NCBI GenBank assembly: GCA_963920635.1
Contig: OY987308.1
Coordinates: forward strand, 3,042,225-3,106,224
Direction: 5' to 3'
Length of the DNA: 64,000 nucleotides
Origin: Pseudeuparius sepicola
Taxonomy: Eukaryota > Arthropoda > Insecta > Coleoptera > Anthribidae
The position numbers and the translations under genes were made by a program. Below, piece by piece: positions 21,401-33,470 of the stretch (its first letter is position 1; every line of letters begins with the position of its first letter). The notes under the pieces are model-generated. The model was not told the origin of the DNA. It saw only the letters and a program-made list of their open reading frames with translations, and made no database searches.

Positions 21401-21930
21401 CTATCGATCCTGCATGTCTTCCAGCACCTTTAGGACGAACTTGATACGCCAGTTGTTAGTTAGGGTGCACTGTGTTGGACTTCTATTTTCTCGAATTGTC
21501 CCAATGGCGGAATAGCCGCGAAATTGCAAAAAAGAAAATAGAGCTGGATTAGAAAATAAATTATCCATATAGAAAGTATACCCCAACTGTCTTTTTCCTA
21601 GCGGAAGTTCATCTAACATTATCAAAAGTGGGCTAGCGGCTTTACCAAATTGAACATCATAGTCCGAATTCATTTTAGGACTCTTTCCCTGATAAAAATC
21701 AAAGTTTATTAGGTAGCCATCTTTAGTGTTTATAAACACTAAATCTGGAGCCTATAGGCTCCAGATTTTGTAGCCAAACCTGATTGGCTTGCCCCGAATA
21801 AACTGTTTGCAACTGTGCTTCCCATAATACTTTACCATACTTTCATCGTATGCTAGGTTCAATTCCGGAACAAAATTGTGGATACATCGATCTTTTAGCA
21901 TTTCAATCATTGGTCTAAGTTTCATCATTG
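21401..21930 (-). pseudogene. piggyBac transposase fragment
   Basis: On the minus strand the frame from about 21930 reads a block with the first catalytic Asp ([10 protein letters not shown]) and then [12 protein letters not shown], which is characteristic of piggyBac and PGBD proteins. It is broken by a stop inside a palindromic insertion at 21722-21768. The frame resumes as INTKDGYLINFDFYQGKSP and continues to the second catalytic Asp in YTFYMDNLFSNPALF. The third Asp and the cysteine-rich C-terminus are absent. Upstream a plausible splice acceptor (ttcaattccag) lies at about 21975. The family is certain to me. The copy is dead by truncation and internal disruption. Confidence 0.85.
21722..21768. 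repeat. Two abutting perfect palindromes (22 bp and 28 bp)
   Basis: tttagtgttta and its exact complement fill 21722-21743. aaatctggagccta and its exact complement fill 21741-21768. They share three A residues. They sit in the piggyBac coding frame and create a stop, so they arose after the gene was last functional. Confidence 0.9.
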
Positions 21931-22404
21931 TAAATCATATCTAGTGCTTGAGAAACTGAGAATCCTCTCCTGGAATTGAAAAATAAATATTTACTGAATG
22001 TAAGCGCCTAGCGTTGCCATATGGCAACAGTCATGTTTACGAATATGTAAGTCAGCTAGTTTTTAGTAAAATGTCTTTATATTTTGTCAATGAATACTCT
22101 AACGCATTCTATACATAAATATAAATCCAAAGTAACAAAAATATGTGACACATAAAAATAAACATACTTACTCAAACCGAGGCTCCATTTTTTTCGATGA
22201 TTTATTTGAATGGTATATTCTAGCACTGCTCACACTCTAACAATCAAATGTAAACTGAATTTGCCAGTACGAATGTATTCCAAACAGTAATACGTCGGTA
22301 ATAGGATTCCTACCATAAACGAAATAAAATCGCTGACAAGTTAGGACGCGTCGAAAAGATCACCTGTTAGACGTTGCCAAATGGTAACGCAAGGCGCTAA
22401 TGGG

Positions 22405-22564
22405 TTAATTATGTAGGTAGTTAATTTTAAACACTCGTTTGAACATATGGAAGTCTTGAAAATATAGCCGACCGCTGTGTATTCAAGCTTTAAGCTCCAT
22501 GTGTACAATTGATTGGAAACTTCCACAGCCAGAATGTGAAGAATCTGAGTTTCTTCAGGATGGA
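22405..22564. other. Flank of the piggyBac insertion
   Basis: Short unassigned DNA between the TTAA target and the next dispersed repeat. Confidence 0.4.
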
Positions 22565-22860
22565 TCCTGCGTCAGCTTTTTCATTTGTGACTTTTTTGTA
22601 AACTGATCAACACGTCAATAAAAACTAGGTAATTTGGTCGTGTGTAGTAAATAAAAAACTTATTAGTGGCAAGCATTAGTGTAGAAATTACTACGCGTAC
22701 AGTGGATTGTCAACTTTCCGTTTTTAGCCAATAATAATTCTGCAAAATCTCAACAGATTTCTAAAAACGACGCATCACTGTATTCGCAATAAAAAGGGCT
22801 TTAAAATGCTGCGCCACAAGGGGGGTAGTTCCATTTGAAATTTTAAAGTTGGGGTTGGTA
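22565..22860. repeat. Dispersed repeat pair with 54742-55030, copy 1
   Basis: Collinear match with 54742-55030. Shared phrases include gtgacttttttgtaaact, taatttggtcgtgtgtagta and ttactacgcgtacagtggat. It ends in a gtagttccatttgaaatttt phrase common to both. No coding content recognised. Confidence 0.85.
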
Positions 22861-23305
22861 CGGATTAGGGGGATGAACATATCGGGTTGGCTTGACTGTC
22901 AAAAAAGCTCCCCCAAGAACAAAAATCGACGGGTTTCGGCGAATTTTCGAAATATTTTTCTGTTTTCTAATTTTTTCGAGGGGGGGGGTGAAGTTTTCGT
23001 TAGGAAACCCTGTATGGGGGAAAATGGTATGTTTCTGGGGAAAAAATATCGATGGCATCACAGCGGCCATTTTCCCAAACATAAAAAAGCAAATTTTCAG
23101 TCGTAATTGGTCCTTAGAACCCCCGTAGGACGTCCAGTTTCGCTCACCCTGTACAAACTTCTGCCATAGTTTTTTCCATAACACTACTACATGTGGACGC
23201 GCATTTTCCATGATTTTTAGGAAATGGTCTAGGCTTTTTAAATTTTGCACAACTAATCAGATTTTAATTGAACAACCTTTCTTAAGAACATTTTGTCGTA
23301 AAACG
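22861..23305. other. Purine-biased DNA with a lone foldback end
   Basis: A run of nine or ten G lies at about 22981-22990. A solo end (ctcaccctgtac) sits at about 23141-23152. Long overlapping frames on both strands come from composition; none shows a domain. Confidence 0.4.
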
Positions 23306-23307
23306 TA

Positions 23308-25212
23308 CAGCGTGTCCCAAATAGTTTGTCCTACCCCCTGGATCTCAGGAACCGTAAGAGAAACGAAAAAAACTTGAATACAAAAGTTGTAAGGTTGGCA
23401 GTGGACGTAACCTCTCTTTTATTTTCACATACACAGGGCGATTCGTATTTGCAGGACAAAAATAAAATATTTAGATTTTGACAATTGCATTAATCCTTGG
23501 GAATATTTGCTACAGAACCGTTTTTTTGTTTTGTACTTTGGATGCAGCGTTGCCAAGATATCGAATTTTTCTTGGAATTTAGGGACTTCGTGGAGGTTAT
23601 GGAAACTGAATGCTGAATCTTTATTGTAATAGATATCAAAGATATATTTTAGCCGAAGTATGACAGCACAACCGTGTGTGGTGTGGTATATCGAAATTGG
23701 TTTTTGCATGTACAGTGTGGTCATAACAGGATCTCAAAATCAGAAAATTTCAAACAGCAATAACTTATTTTTTTCAAATGGAATGACCCATATTCTATAG
23801 TTTGTTGGATGCCGGCGTCCAAGCCTCACAGTTTACGTAAATAACATTCTATACCAAAAACTACCCGTTTTCAAGATATTTTGTATTTAAGAAAATTTCT
23901 TTGCATTTTTCATTCAGGTGAGAAGGTTTTATCAAGCAAGCCATAACTATTTTTCCAGACAGTGGCAGAAATAATAATTGTCATTTTAGATAATACGGGA
24001 AATAAAATTCCTATACCCGTATACAGCTTGTCACACTACAAAGATCGCTTTCCTTACATTAGTGATTAGGATATGAAATAAAAATAAGCTTTCACGGGCA
24101 ACAAGAATTAATATTTATATTTTTATTTTTATAATTATATTTATTATCGATAAAACAGAAACCAAAAATTATATTTACAATAAGTTTTCGATGTCTTCCC
24201 TCGACGGTAATGCAGGTAGTATATCTCGTAACCAAATGATAAGTTTAAAGCCATAAAATAAATAAAAAAACGAGGGCACAAATCTATGCACGTCTGGTGT
24301 GGTATGTTGCGTAGACGCACATTAGGTCCTATACTTCAAGGGCAAAAATTAAAATTTGATATTATATTTACTCTGATTCAAAATCAAGAAATAATTTTAT
24401 ACAATATAGCCAATTTTACAATTTTTTGCTTCTTTTGTTTCATATAAGAAAGCAACCTTTATAGTGTGACAAGCTGTATACGGGTATAGGAATTTTATTT
24501 CCCGTATTATCTAAAATGACAATAATTATTTCTGCCACTGTCTGGAAATATAGTTATGGCTTGCTTGATAAAACCTCCTCACCTGAATGAAAAATGCAAA
24601 GAAATTTTCTTAAATACTAAATATCTCGAAAACGGGTAGTTTTTGGTATAGAATGTTATTTACATAAAATGTGGGGCTTGGACGCCGGCATCCAACACAC
24701 TATAGAAATATGGGTCATTCCATTTGAAAAAAAAAAGTTATTGCTGTTTGAAATTATTTGATTTTAAGAGCCTGATATGAACACACTGTATATGCAAAAA
24801 CCAATTTCGACATACCGCACCACACACGGTTATGCTGTCATACTTCGGCTAAAATATATCATTGATATCTATTAAAATAAAGATACATCATTCAGTTGCC
24901 ATAACCTCCACGAAGTCCCTAAATTCCAAAAAAAATTCGATATCTTGGCAACGCTGCATCCAAAATACAAAACAAAAAACGGTTCTATAGCAAATTTCAG
25001 AGAGAGAATGCAAATATTCCAAAGTATTAATGCAATTGTCAAAATCTAAATATTTTATTTTTGTCCTACAAAAACGAATCGCCCTGTATATGTGAAAATA
25101 AAAGAGAGGTTACGTCCACTGCGAACCTTACAACTTTTGTATTCAAGTTTTTTTCGTATCTCTTACGGTTCCTGAGATCCAGGGGGTAGGACAAACTATT
25201 TGGGACACGCTG
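23308..25212. mobile_element. Palindromic TA-inserting foldback element, 1.9 kb
   Basis: The left end is TA then cagcgtgtcccaaatagttt. The right end is its mirror, ending aaactatttgggacacgctg then TA. The arms are about 700 bp, with a central unpaired part at roughly 24050-24470. Inner end-like motifs (acagggcgattcgtattt, tacagtgtggtcat) are present in both arms. The same family makes up 56792-59292 and a truncated end at 60411-60583. I found no transposase. Confidence 0.9.
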
Positions 25213-25214
25213 TA

Positions 25215-26406
25215 CAAAAAAGGCACTTTACTAGTGCGAAAAATTAGTTTTTAAAAATTTCTAAGGCACACAGATTTTTCTAAACTAGAAACTGAGGGAA
25301 AATACACAAAAATATAGGTCTACAATTATTGTAACTCTTACAGGAGTTATTAATAAAATTCGATTTTTAAAATTCATTTATAACACCCTGTATATTGAGA
25401 TAGAGACGTCGAAATGAAAAATGCCATAAGAAAATACATTTTATTTTGGATCAAAGAAGTGACATCCTTAATATTGCTTAGCTATTATCATTTAGCAACT
25501 AAATTATCACAAGACATTTTTGGTATAAACTATAAACAAAACTAAAACCTGTCCCAATGAATCATTCCGGCACAACCTTCCGTATGAAAACCAGATGGAT
25601 AACATCGTGAATGGAGAGACCTGCGAAAAAATAAAAGCCCCCATACAAGCTTTCCCTTTTAGAGTGTAATAAAAACAAATTATTTTTTACAACCGGGACC
25701 CCGGATCCTTACGCCGTGGAGCGTCGTTCCTGTTGTCCAGGACTAAGCCAGACAGAATTTTATCCCTTTATTTATATTCTGTCGGTGTCACTAGTGTTAT
25801 CAAAGGCTTTAGCCTACTAGATGTGGGGAGCGGAAGAATTGTATAGCCCAGATAATAGATAGGAGCTACAAATTATTTTCTTCTATTTACTTATCTTTCC
25901 AACAACACAATGTTCTCTTTGATTTTTGGTGATCCAACCATCCACTAACAAAAAATATAAAATTGGACTGGAATATCCTAATGTTTCACTGAATAATTTA
26001 AGTTTTTAAAGGCTAGGTAATAATGTCCACTGGAGGAAAATTTGCAGTATTTACATAACATTAAATTTTTATTTATAGTTACTTGCTGCTTCATGGTTTT
26101 GAGCTTGTAAATTCATAAAATAACGACACAGTGTCTATATCTACTATTTATATGCACTTATTGAACAATTTTTTTACTTTTACCCACGATATGTCACTAA
26201 CGAATCCGAAAACAAGGCAACTATGCGCATCTACGTCAGTTGCGAATCACGAATTCTAAATAATGCATGGTGTTTAATGGCGGCTGCGGTTGTGTTTTAC
26301 GATTTTTTATGGTTTACAGTGTCAAGAAAAAAGTGTAAACAACTGACTGATCGTCAGTCCACAGATTCGTCAGTCCAGCTCGACAGTGCTTTGAAATAGG
26401 CCAAAA
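25215..26406. other. Low-copy DNA upstream of the THAP-like exon
   Basis: A lone end (acaccctgtatat) is at about 25383. The stretch 25690-25860 is GC-richer and not repeated here. The last 230 bases, with aatggcggctgcggttgtg at about 26277, have the mixed composition of a promoter or 5' untranslated region, but I see no definite promoter element. Confidence 0.35.
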
Positions 26407-26502
26407 ATGCCGGGATGTGCAGTCAGCGTATGTCCAAATAATAATAGAAACCGTAAGGGAAAGGAAATTAAGTATTATATATTTCCCAAGGACAATAATC
26501 TG
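26407..26502 (+). CDS. Candidate first coding exon of a THAP-domain protein
   Basis: The exon starts MPGCAVSVCPNNN and reaches YYIFPKDNNL, exactly 32 codons, followed by a consensus donor (ctg then gtaagg). Met-Pro-x-Cys-x4-Cys near the start and an I-F-P-K about 20 residues later is the N-terminal half of a THAP zinc finger, a sequence-specific DNA-binding domain. In the expected continuation a C-x2-H pair would follow in a later exon. I could not find that exon nearby. Reading through the donor gives only a few more codons before a stop. It may belong to a host gene or to another THAP-bearing transposon. The sequence differs from the THAP exons at 28148, 45234 and 48.05 kb. Confidence 0.5.
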
Positions 26503-27107
26503 GTAAGGAAACAGATTATTTATAGAACAGAGCATTAAAAAAGGGGACTCAACAGAGTTTATGCCTGGTTTATACAGCAAATAAAATAGAATGTACAATA
26601 AATAATTAGCCTTGTTATGGTTGAAGGGAATCATTATTTGATCCCTATTTTACTCACTATTTATTATGTTGTTTTGTTTGTTGTTTAACTATAAACTAAG
26701 CATTAGTTGTGCAGGTTGTGCTTGTGTCGAGGCTTGTGTGCATTAATTGGTAAATAAGGCTTTAATTGACATAAAGCGACATAAACACTGGAAGGAAAAA
26801 GTTATATTTTTGGTAAGGCTTTCAATTTTAGTTATCAATATCTTTGCCTAAAACAAGTCATCTGTAAAATACTTTTTTTACTACTAACCTGAGAAACCAC
26901 CATTATTTACCTCATTCCTCTAATGAGAAGTAATATTTCTCACCCTAGGTAAATAATGATAATAAAAAAATAATGAAAAATTTTCTATATGACATTTAAA
27001 GATTAGTGTCATTTTATCAGCTTGACAACTGAACTCCCAGGCTAAATCTAATCAAATATGTAAAATATGGCAATATTTCAATGTTAGTAGCAAAAACAAT
27101 TCTATAA
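26503..27107. other. AT-rich DNA with a small inverted repeat
   Basis: The pair accattatttacct and aggtaaataatg at about 26899-26958 forms a hairpin. Otherwise nothing is recognised. If 26407-26502 is an exon, this would be intron. Confidence 0.4.
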
Positions 27108-27228
27108 TATACACTACGGTTGAGAAGGCCATTATTTACCTCGCATGTTGTATCCTTCGGCGCTACACGCCTCAGGATATAAAAATGCTTGGTAAATGAT
27201 GGCCCACTTCTCAACTTAAGTGTATAAT
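27108..27228. repeat. Small MITE-like foldback, about 120 bp
   Basis: The ends tatacactacggttgagaag (left) and cttctcaacttaagtgtata (right) are an imperfect inverted pair. Inner partners are ccattatttacc and ggtaaatgatgg. No coding content. Confidence 0.7.
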
Positions 27229-27229
27229 A

Positions 27230-27780
27230 TACTATTTTTTTAAACAATATTTTAAAATCTATATTTTGTGTCCAGTAACTGGCATGGTGATTTTTGACTA
27301 GACCCTTAGCCTGAATCTGATAAGCCCAATATCTGACACACTATAAAAATTGTCACAGCAATTTTTAGAAAGGAAAACATGTGATTATGTGATAAAAATG
27401 TTTATTTATTCGTATATTCTTATTTCTGGAACATATAGTAACTTATTCTTGATAGAAAACTTTGGCTTTCCAATTTTGTAAATTATTTGTTCATTATGTC
27501 ACAGTTATTAAAAATAATGTTCGATTTTATTTACCTATTTCTTTTATTTTTCTATGATAATATTGATTGTCGTAAATGTATTCCCGTTTTATTTAGCTCC
27601 AACTGTTTTTCTCTCATTTGATATTTTCTATCTGTTTTCTAATAATTGTTCTTCTCTTCCCTTTCCTCTTTTCTTCTCCCTATCTTTCCCTTTTTTTCTA
27701 AAAATAGGTACTGTTTCTCTTTTTCCCCTAACAGATGGCATAAATTCTCTATAGAGAGTCGTTTCTTAACTAGGTGTATA
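27230..27780 (+). repeat. Dispersed repeat, copy 2 (empty site for the 7.7 kb foldback)
   Basis: Collinear with 7530-7725 plus 8972-9330. At about 27431-27445 it reads ggaacatatagtaacttatt without the 1.24 kb insert found in copy 1. Confidence 0.85.
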
Positions 27781-28147
27781 TTTTTGAACTTATTTTGAAT
27801 ACCTAATTGAATTTAATTTGACATGGTAAACTTGTAAATATCGTAATAGTAGTTATTGGTCGTGTTCAGCCCTTTCGACAATAAGAAGACAAGGCTTGGA
27901 ATCGTTGAGTGACAAATCTATACTAGAGGCCCTGTATGACACGAAAAGTGACAGTTATTCGTTTTAACAGAGGTTGGACAACAGATTTTGGCAGATCTAG
28001 TAACATTGTTTTTATTATATTTTTATATTGGCGGGTGTCAGTTTGTCAACAAACTGTCAACAATTTATTGAGCATAGATAAGAAATAAATATACGATTAT
28101 TGAGCGTGCTAATTTTCTTTTGCAAAAAGGAGTGTTAAAAGGTAAAA

Positions 28148-28286
28148 ATGACATCTTGCGTAATAAGAAACTGCAAGAATTCTGAGCAGGATGGATTTTT
28201 CTTAACACCCTTTCAAAAAAGCGCGATGGAAAGTGCAAATGAAATACCCTAACATGAGAGTTGGAAATGATACGAAACTTTGCGAG
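28148..28286 (+). pseudogene. THAP domain exon 1 (copy A)
   Basis: The exon begins MTSCVIRNCKNSEQDGFF, giving the first two zinc ligands as C-x4-C. It ends in ...TKLCE at a good donor (gag then gtaagt at 28286/28287), supplying the third Cys. The Met frame and the frame entering the donor differ by one base, with a small indel in the middle (around ccctttcaaaaaagcgcg), so this copy is frame-disrupted. In copies B and C the middle reads as a THAP-like F-P-K-S-A-E block, but their start codons have changed (GTG and ATA). THAP domains bind DNA and occur at the N-terminus of P-element transposases and many host factors. Confidence 0.7.
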
Positions 28287-29262
28287 GTAAGTAAATTTAA
28301 TTACATAAGTATCTAGTTCCTTTTTATTTTTTGTTTGATCTGTGATTTTAATCTGCAGAATAATTTCATTAATCTGCATCAGCAACATAACATAAGGTAG
28401 GTACCTAAATTAATATTAAATATTAGTATCAATTTGTTTTTAATAAAAGTCCATAAGGTTATACAAACCACTTATTAGAATTCTTATGAAAATTTCCCAA
28501 TGTTAAAGAGATAATTCTAAAGTTTTTGCCTTCAAGGAGGTAAAACCTGTTGGGTATAGGTATTTACTGGACCAGCATAGGCATTTTTCGTTTCATGGAA
28601 TAATAAAAAATGTATTTATTATATAAGTTGTGCGTGATAACTTTGGATTGGTTTATAATATTTTGTTACTGTAAAGGAAATTTTTCTACGACAAAATTCT
28701 CATAACGAAGAGACGTATATTCCAGAAAACTATACAGGATCTTCCACATCAAAACTTCCAACTCCATAATTTTTTGACCTATTTTGTTAATTTTTTTAAA
28801 TTGTCGTTGCTTCTCGAAAGGAGAAAACTAAAAAATACGAAAAAAGTTGTTTGCAATTAGAAAATTCTTCCTATCGTGAAATTTGGAAAGAGACTGTAAT
28901 ATAATTTAATTCGTAAATACTTATTCTAATACATTTTTTCGAAACCTACAGGAAAAAACGCCACGAATAGCAATAAAATACTTACAAAATCTTACTTGTA
29001 AGGATATTTTAGAATTTATAATAACTGTTAGATAGAGACAGTTTTGAAGGAGCTTTATTTGCCACTAAGACCAACAAAATCGGACAAAAAAGAAGTTAAC
29101 ACGGGTGGGAATTTTATATAAAGAACCCTTTTTGTGTAGTCAGTTAAATGTGTGAGCTTATTTTGTATTAATATTCAATTTCTTGCTGATAAAAAAATAG
29201 CATTTGATGGCAGCGTTTTATTATGTTTAGGTAGCTTAAATTTAGTTCTTTAACTTTCACAG

Positions 29263-29469
29263 GTTCACTTCTCCGACATGGATTTTGAGTGTCAGGTTGT
29301 GCTGAAGAAACGATCCTCTCCTGCAACGTTTGATGAACGTGACTTTAGCAAGAAAGAACTATTAAATATGTATAAATTTCTGAGAACTTGTACTAGTTTG
29401 ATTTTTCCTATTTACTTACAATGTATCTTTGAAAACAAAAATACTGTTGTCTTCTTTTTTGAAATATAG
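29263..29469 (+). pseudogene. THAP domain exon 2 (copy A)
   Basis: After an acceptor (taactttcacag) the frame reads V-H-F-S-D-M-D-F. Joined to exon 1 this gives C-E-V-H-F, the C-x2-H-F motif that closes a THAP zinc finger. The frame continues as VVLKKRSSPATFDERDFSKK and stops at 29469 after a hydrophobic stretch. Copies B (44508 to 44299, minus) and C (about 46907 to 46700, minus) keep the same exon with few changes. Conservation of this short exon across three copies is notable, but a complete frame is absent in each. Confidence 0.7.
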
Positions 29470-30316
29470 ATGATATCTCTTGCATTGAAAAGTTATTAAC
29501 TTTTATTTACAAAAAATGAAAGAAAGACTAATATCGATATTAAATACCTAGGTACTCATTTTTTTATTCAGCCTAATTCTATTAACCATGTTTTTCAATA
29601 GTGGTTGATTCATATTACCAAAACAAACTTTCCAACTTTTTATTCCGTAAAAATTTCAGTATTAATTGTCTTAAAATTTTGACGGTAGGTATAAGAAGAG
29701 AGTTTGAAGAAACGAAACCATACAGTTTACACCATTTAAAAGACCTTTTTGATTTTTATTTTTAAATGAAAGAAATAATAATTATTATTGCAGCTACGAT
29801 TCCTATTGAAGAAATATTCGAAAGTTTAGTTAGTTGGTATGCTAGAGCCTTGTTTAATTTTATGTACATTAGTATACCACATTCCTACAAAAATTTAATA
29901 AATGTTTTTATCCTGATATCCTAAAATTGCTGTTTGCTTGGAACAAATTATATGTTTCTTCACTTTTCCATTCAAACTTCAATAATTATTATTAGTGAAG
30001 CTTTGCAAATAATATACTTACTACTTACCCAATTTATTGGTTTTATCTATATTTTTATACATTTTAAACTGTGCCCTCATCTACCTACGTTTATGGCAGT
30101 TAAATGTCGTTAGCTTAACCTTAAAATACAATTTTGACACATCCTGCTGCTAGGGGAATGATAGAAAGAGCGAAAAAATATATGTCTGTTGCACAAAATG
30201 AATTTCATAGGGAAAATAAGACCCTCGCCAGAGAGAGAGAGATCCGATCGTTGTCCAACCTCTGTTAAAACTAATAACTGTCACTTTTCGTGTCATACAG
30301 GGCCTCTAATCTATAC

Positions 30317-30916
30317 ATGTTTCGATGCTCTTGAAGACAGTACTCCCAGGTCTACCAGTGTCAGTGCCAAAATGTGACCAATAGTTGACACGTTGTGTCA
30401 TGCATTGGAAATATTTAACCCATTGACGTAAAATTTGTACTCCATTATAAGGTTTATTGATAGAGGCTCTAGAGGTTATTTTGCATGACTTGTGATTTTC
30501 CCAGTTACTGACACCTATGTCAGGCATTGGCTTAGCATAAACATAACATAAGCCAATAGCTGACACCCCAACCAAAATCTTAAAAACTTGAAATAGTTCT
30601 AAATTATCATACCTTGTTTGCTTAGAAGCATAAGCCACAAGAATTAAGACGGTTGAAAAATCTACACTAAAAACCGGTAATTACACACTATTGTTTACAC
30701 CGCTGTACTAAACAATTTCGCTACGAAACTACAATGATTATAACCTCTATATAAATTGAAAAGTCAGTAAAAATATAAAAACCAAGATGAATAACTTAGG
30801 AACATACATAAATCATAACTGTGACTTCTACGAACATAAAAATTTCAATAAAATGAATTTATATCTGCTTACTACCTTATTTTTAAAATTAAATAAAGCT
30901 TGTGTCAGGTTTAGGC
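30317..30916. other. Low-copy AT-rich DNA
   Basis: No gene recognised. The 110 codon minus-strand frame at 30306-30638 starts inside the transposon end and shows no domain. A short inverted pair, ttggcttagc and its partner ataagccaa, lies at 30524-30556. Confidence 0.4.
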
Positions 30917-31955
30917 CAGGGACCCTTTAAAGTAAGGGGACCCAGCATTATACTTTCCAAAGTGAGGCCGTTTCTTTCCTCATTCTAATGGTCTCAGTGA
31001 TGCCAAGTATGCCATTTTATTGGAGAATCTATGAATATAAAAGGTACTTTGATTGTTAGTAAAAAATTATTAATGGTTTCCATGATTTCTAAAAATTAGA
31101 CTTGACAATGTTCTGTCAACAAATACAGAATATGGCAAGTGCCAAATGAATCAAATTTATTTTATATTTGAATTTAATTTCCGGCAATTATTTCCAAGAA
31201 TTTAAGTAATAAGTATGGTAAGTCAGTGCCGATTTTGCTTATTTGAGAATTTTTCGCTATTGCACCTTGTTACCAAACCATTTGTAATATGTAGGTGTAA
31301 TAGGTACGTACTTGAACTTTCTTCCCTTGTTGAATGTATCTACCCAAAGAACATTCACAGATTTCCGGATGGACTAATAAGATTAGGTCTTGTACTTAGT
31401 TCTAATCATGTAGTTTTTCTAGGTGCTCATTATAAAATTTTTGTAATTTTATTTCTCTCCCAAGCTACACCTCGCAAACGTAAAATTAACTTATATTTAT
31501 AGATAAAAACTGTTTAAAAAAAGACCTGACTGAAGCTACCTGCTTAATAATTTAAAATTTACGAAATACCATTTTTGTTTTGAACTACTTAGTTATACGT
31601 AATGTCCACGTAATGAGAATTGTAGGATTACTAAAGGTGAGACAAGAAAAATCTGGTTGCAATTATTGGGACTACTACAGGCGGCCGCATTACCTTTAAT
31701 TGACTATCTGGAAGTTAGAAAACTTATAAATTGCGAATTATGATGGGAAATATTTTGCCTCCTTTAGAATCTATGGCACTGGCATGTCACATAAAACCTG
31801 ATGGCAGTTGGACACTGACATATAACATAACCTTGTACCGGCCCCCTTTTTTGGTCTCCTTGGAGTATACAGAAAACAAACTTCCCTTCAAGGCTTCACT
31901 TTTCCTCTGTGATAGACTAGGACATGCTGGGTCCCCTTATTTTAAAGAGTCCCTG
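30917..31955. mobile_element. hAT-like element, 1.04 kb, with 8 bp target duplication
   Basis: The left end is cagggaccctttaaagtaag and the right end is the inverted cttattttaaagagtccctg. Exact 8 bp duplications of gtttaggc flank it (30909-30916 and 31956-31963). CAGGG ends with 8 bp duplications fit hAT. A 95 codon frame (31215-31502) begins with a C-R-F-C-L pair but I cannot place it in a family. No hAT transposase is seen, so it is non-autonomous. A related copy in reverse orientation begins at 61180 and runs off the window. Confidence 0.85.
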
Positions 31956-32177
31956 GTTTAGGCATTGTGTCAGGAACTGATACGTTTACATTATATGCCC
32001 AGGAATTGTTTTATAAAGTTTGTAAAATTTCGTCAAGTAGGTTATGGCGTATTATGGTGTGTGCCACTTATTTGAAGAATGTTAACTTAGAATTTAGTAA
32101 TTATTGTTCTTGATTTCTGACTCCAAAAATAATAAGTAGTAATACTCTTTAATCTGTTGTGGTTCTTTTTTATTTTT

Positions 32178-32195
32178 ATATATATATATATATAT
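32178..32195. repeat. (TA)n microsatellite, first array unit
   Basis: A short TA run inside the LTR-like segment. It expands in successive units (about 32820-32846 and 33471-33515). Confidence 0.85.
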
Positions 32196-32813
32196 CCCTA
32201 GCAACACGTTTTCAAGGAATATCTTATTTCATCAACAATGATAATATTAAACAATAATTATAATACCTGTCGATTCAAACAAGCACCACATAGGTATAGT
32301 ATTTGTAAAGTCACTTGAAACAGCATAAAAAAACTGTAATTGGCGCCACAAAAAGAATATAGGACATAAGAGTCAAGCAGTTTTCGAAAATATACATATA
32401 TATTCTACAAGCAACATAATATTGTAACAGTGTAACAGTGTAATCTTCTCTGTCTCTGCCAGTTGGACACTGACATATAACATAACCTTGTACCAGCCCA
32501 CTTATGTGGTCTCCTGGGAGATATACAGAAAACAAGGCTTCACTTTTCCTATGTGATAGACTATGACATGCTGGGTCCCCTTATTTTAAAGAGTCCCTGG
32601 TTTAGGCATTGTGTCAGGAACTGATACGTTTACATTATATGCCCAGGAATTGTTTTATAAAGTTTGTAAAATTTCGTCAAGTAGGTTATGGCGTATTATG
32701 GTGTGTGCCACTTATTTGAAGAATGTTAACTTAGAATTTAGTAATTATTGTTCTTGATTTCTGACTCCAAAAATAATAAGTAGTAATACTCTTTAATCTG
32801 TTGTGGTTCTTTT

Positions 32814-32851
<38 letters not shown>

Positions 32852-33464
32852 AGCAACACGTTTTCAAGGAATATCTTATTTCATCAACAATGATAATATT
32901 AAACAATAATTATAATACCTGTCGATTCAAACAAGCACCACATAGGTATAGTATTTGTAAAGTCACTTGAAACAGCATAAAAAAACTGTAATTGGCGCCA
33001 CAAAAAGAATATAGGACATAAGAGTCAAGCAGTTTTCGAAAATATACATATATATTCTACAAGCAACATAATATTGTAACAGTGTAACAGTGTAATCTTC
33101 TCTGTCTCTGTCAGTTGGACACTGACATATAACATAACCTTGTACCAGCCCACTTATGTGGTCTCCTGGGAGATATACAGAAAACAAGGCTTCACTTTTC
33201 CTATGTGATAGACTATGACATGCTGGGTCCCCTTATTTTAAAGAGTCCCTGGTTTAGGCATTGTGTCAGGAACTGATACGTTTACATTATATGCCCAGGA
33301 ATTGTTTTATAAAGTTTGTAAAATTTCGTCTAGTAGGTTATGGCGTATTATGGTGTGTGCCACTTATTTGAAGAATGTTAACTTAGAATTTAGTAATTAT
33401 TGTTCTTGATTTCTGACTCCAAAAATAATAAGTAGTAATACTCTTTAATCTGTTGTGGTTCTTT

Positions 33465-33470
<6 letters not shown>

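Larger units (their letters stand above)
20927..22404 (-). mobile_element. Defective piggyBac-superfamily element, 1.48 kb, complete ends
   Basis: The element is flanked by TTAA on both sides (20923-20926 and 22405-22408), the hallmark target of piggyBac. Its ends are an inverted pair, cccattaacgcct and cccattagcgcct. Subterminal inverted copies of a gttaccatatggc-type motif lie at about 21060-21080, 22012-22025 and 22372-22386. A partial transposase is inside (21401-21930). At under 1.5 kb it is shorter than an autonomous element and cannot move itself. Confidence 0.85.
27924..30308 (+). mobile_element. THAP-encoding DNA transposon, copy A, with 8 bp target duplication
   Basis: The element starts TAGAGGCCCTGTATGACAC and ends with the inverted form. 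The inverted repeats run about 55 bp, through a gttttaacagaggttggac phrase. It is flanked by identical 8 bp copies of atctatac (27916-27923 and 30309-30316). Eight-base duplications fit the hAT or P superfamilies, and a THAP domain argues for P-like. Inside are two THAP exons but no catalytic domain that I can recognise. Copies B and C lie at 43463-45427 and 45674-48228. Confidence 0.85.

Noticed and set aside
22843..23250. Overlapping frames of 78-135 codons on both strands
   Set aside because: Purine-biased composition opens several frames at once; no domain or codon pattern supports a gene.
26314..26634. 106 codon minus-strand frame
   Set aside because: Antisense of the THAP-like exon and AT-rich flank; hydrophobic by composition only.
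32311..33187. Repeated 74 codon frame (two copies)
   Set aside because: It lies in a hAT end and LTR-like DNA duplicated in tandem; the repeat explains the conservation.
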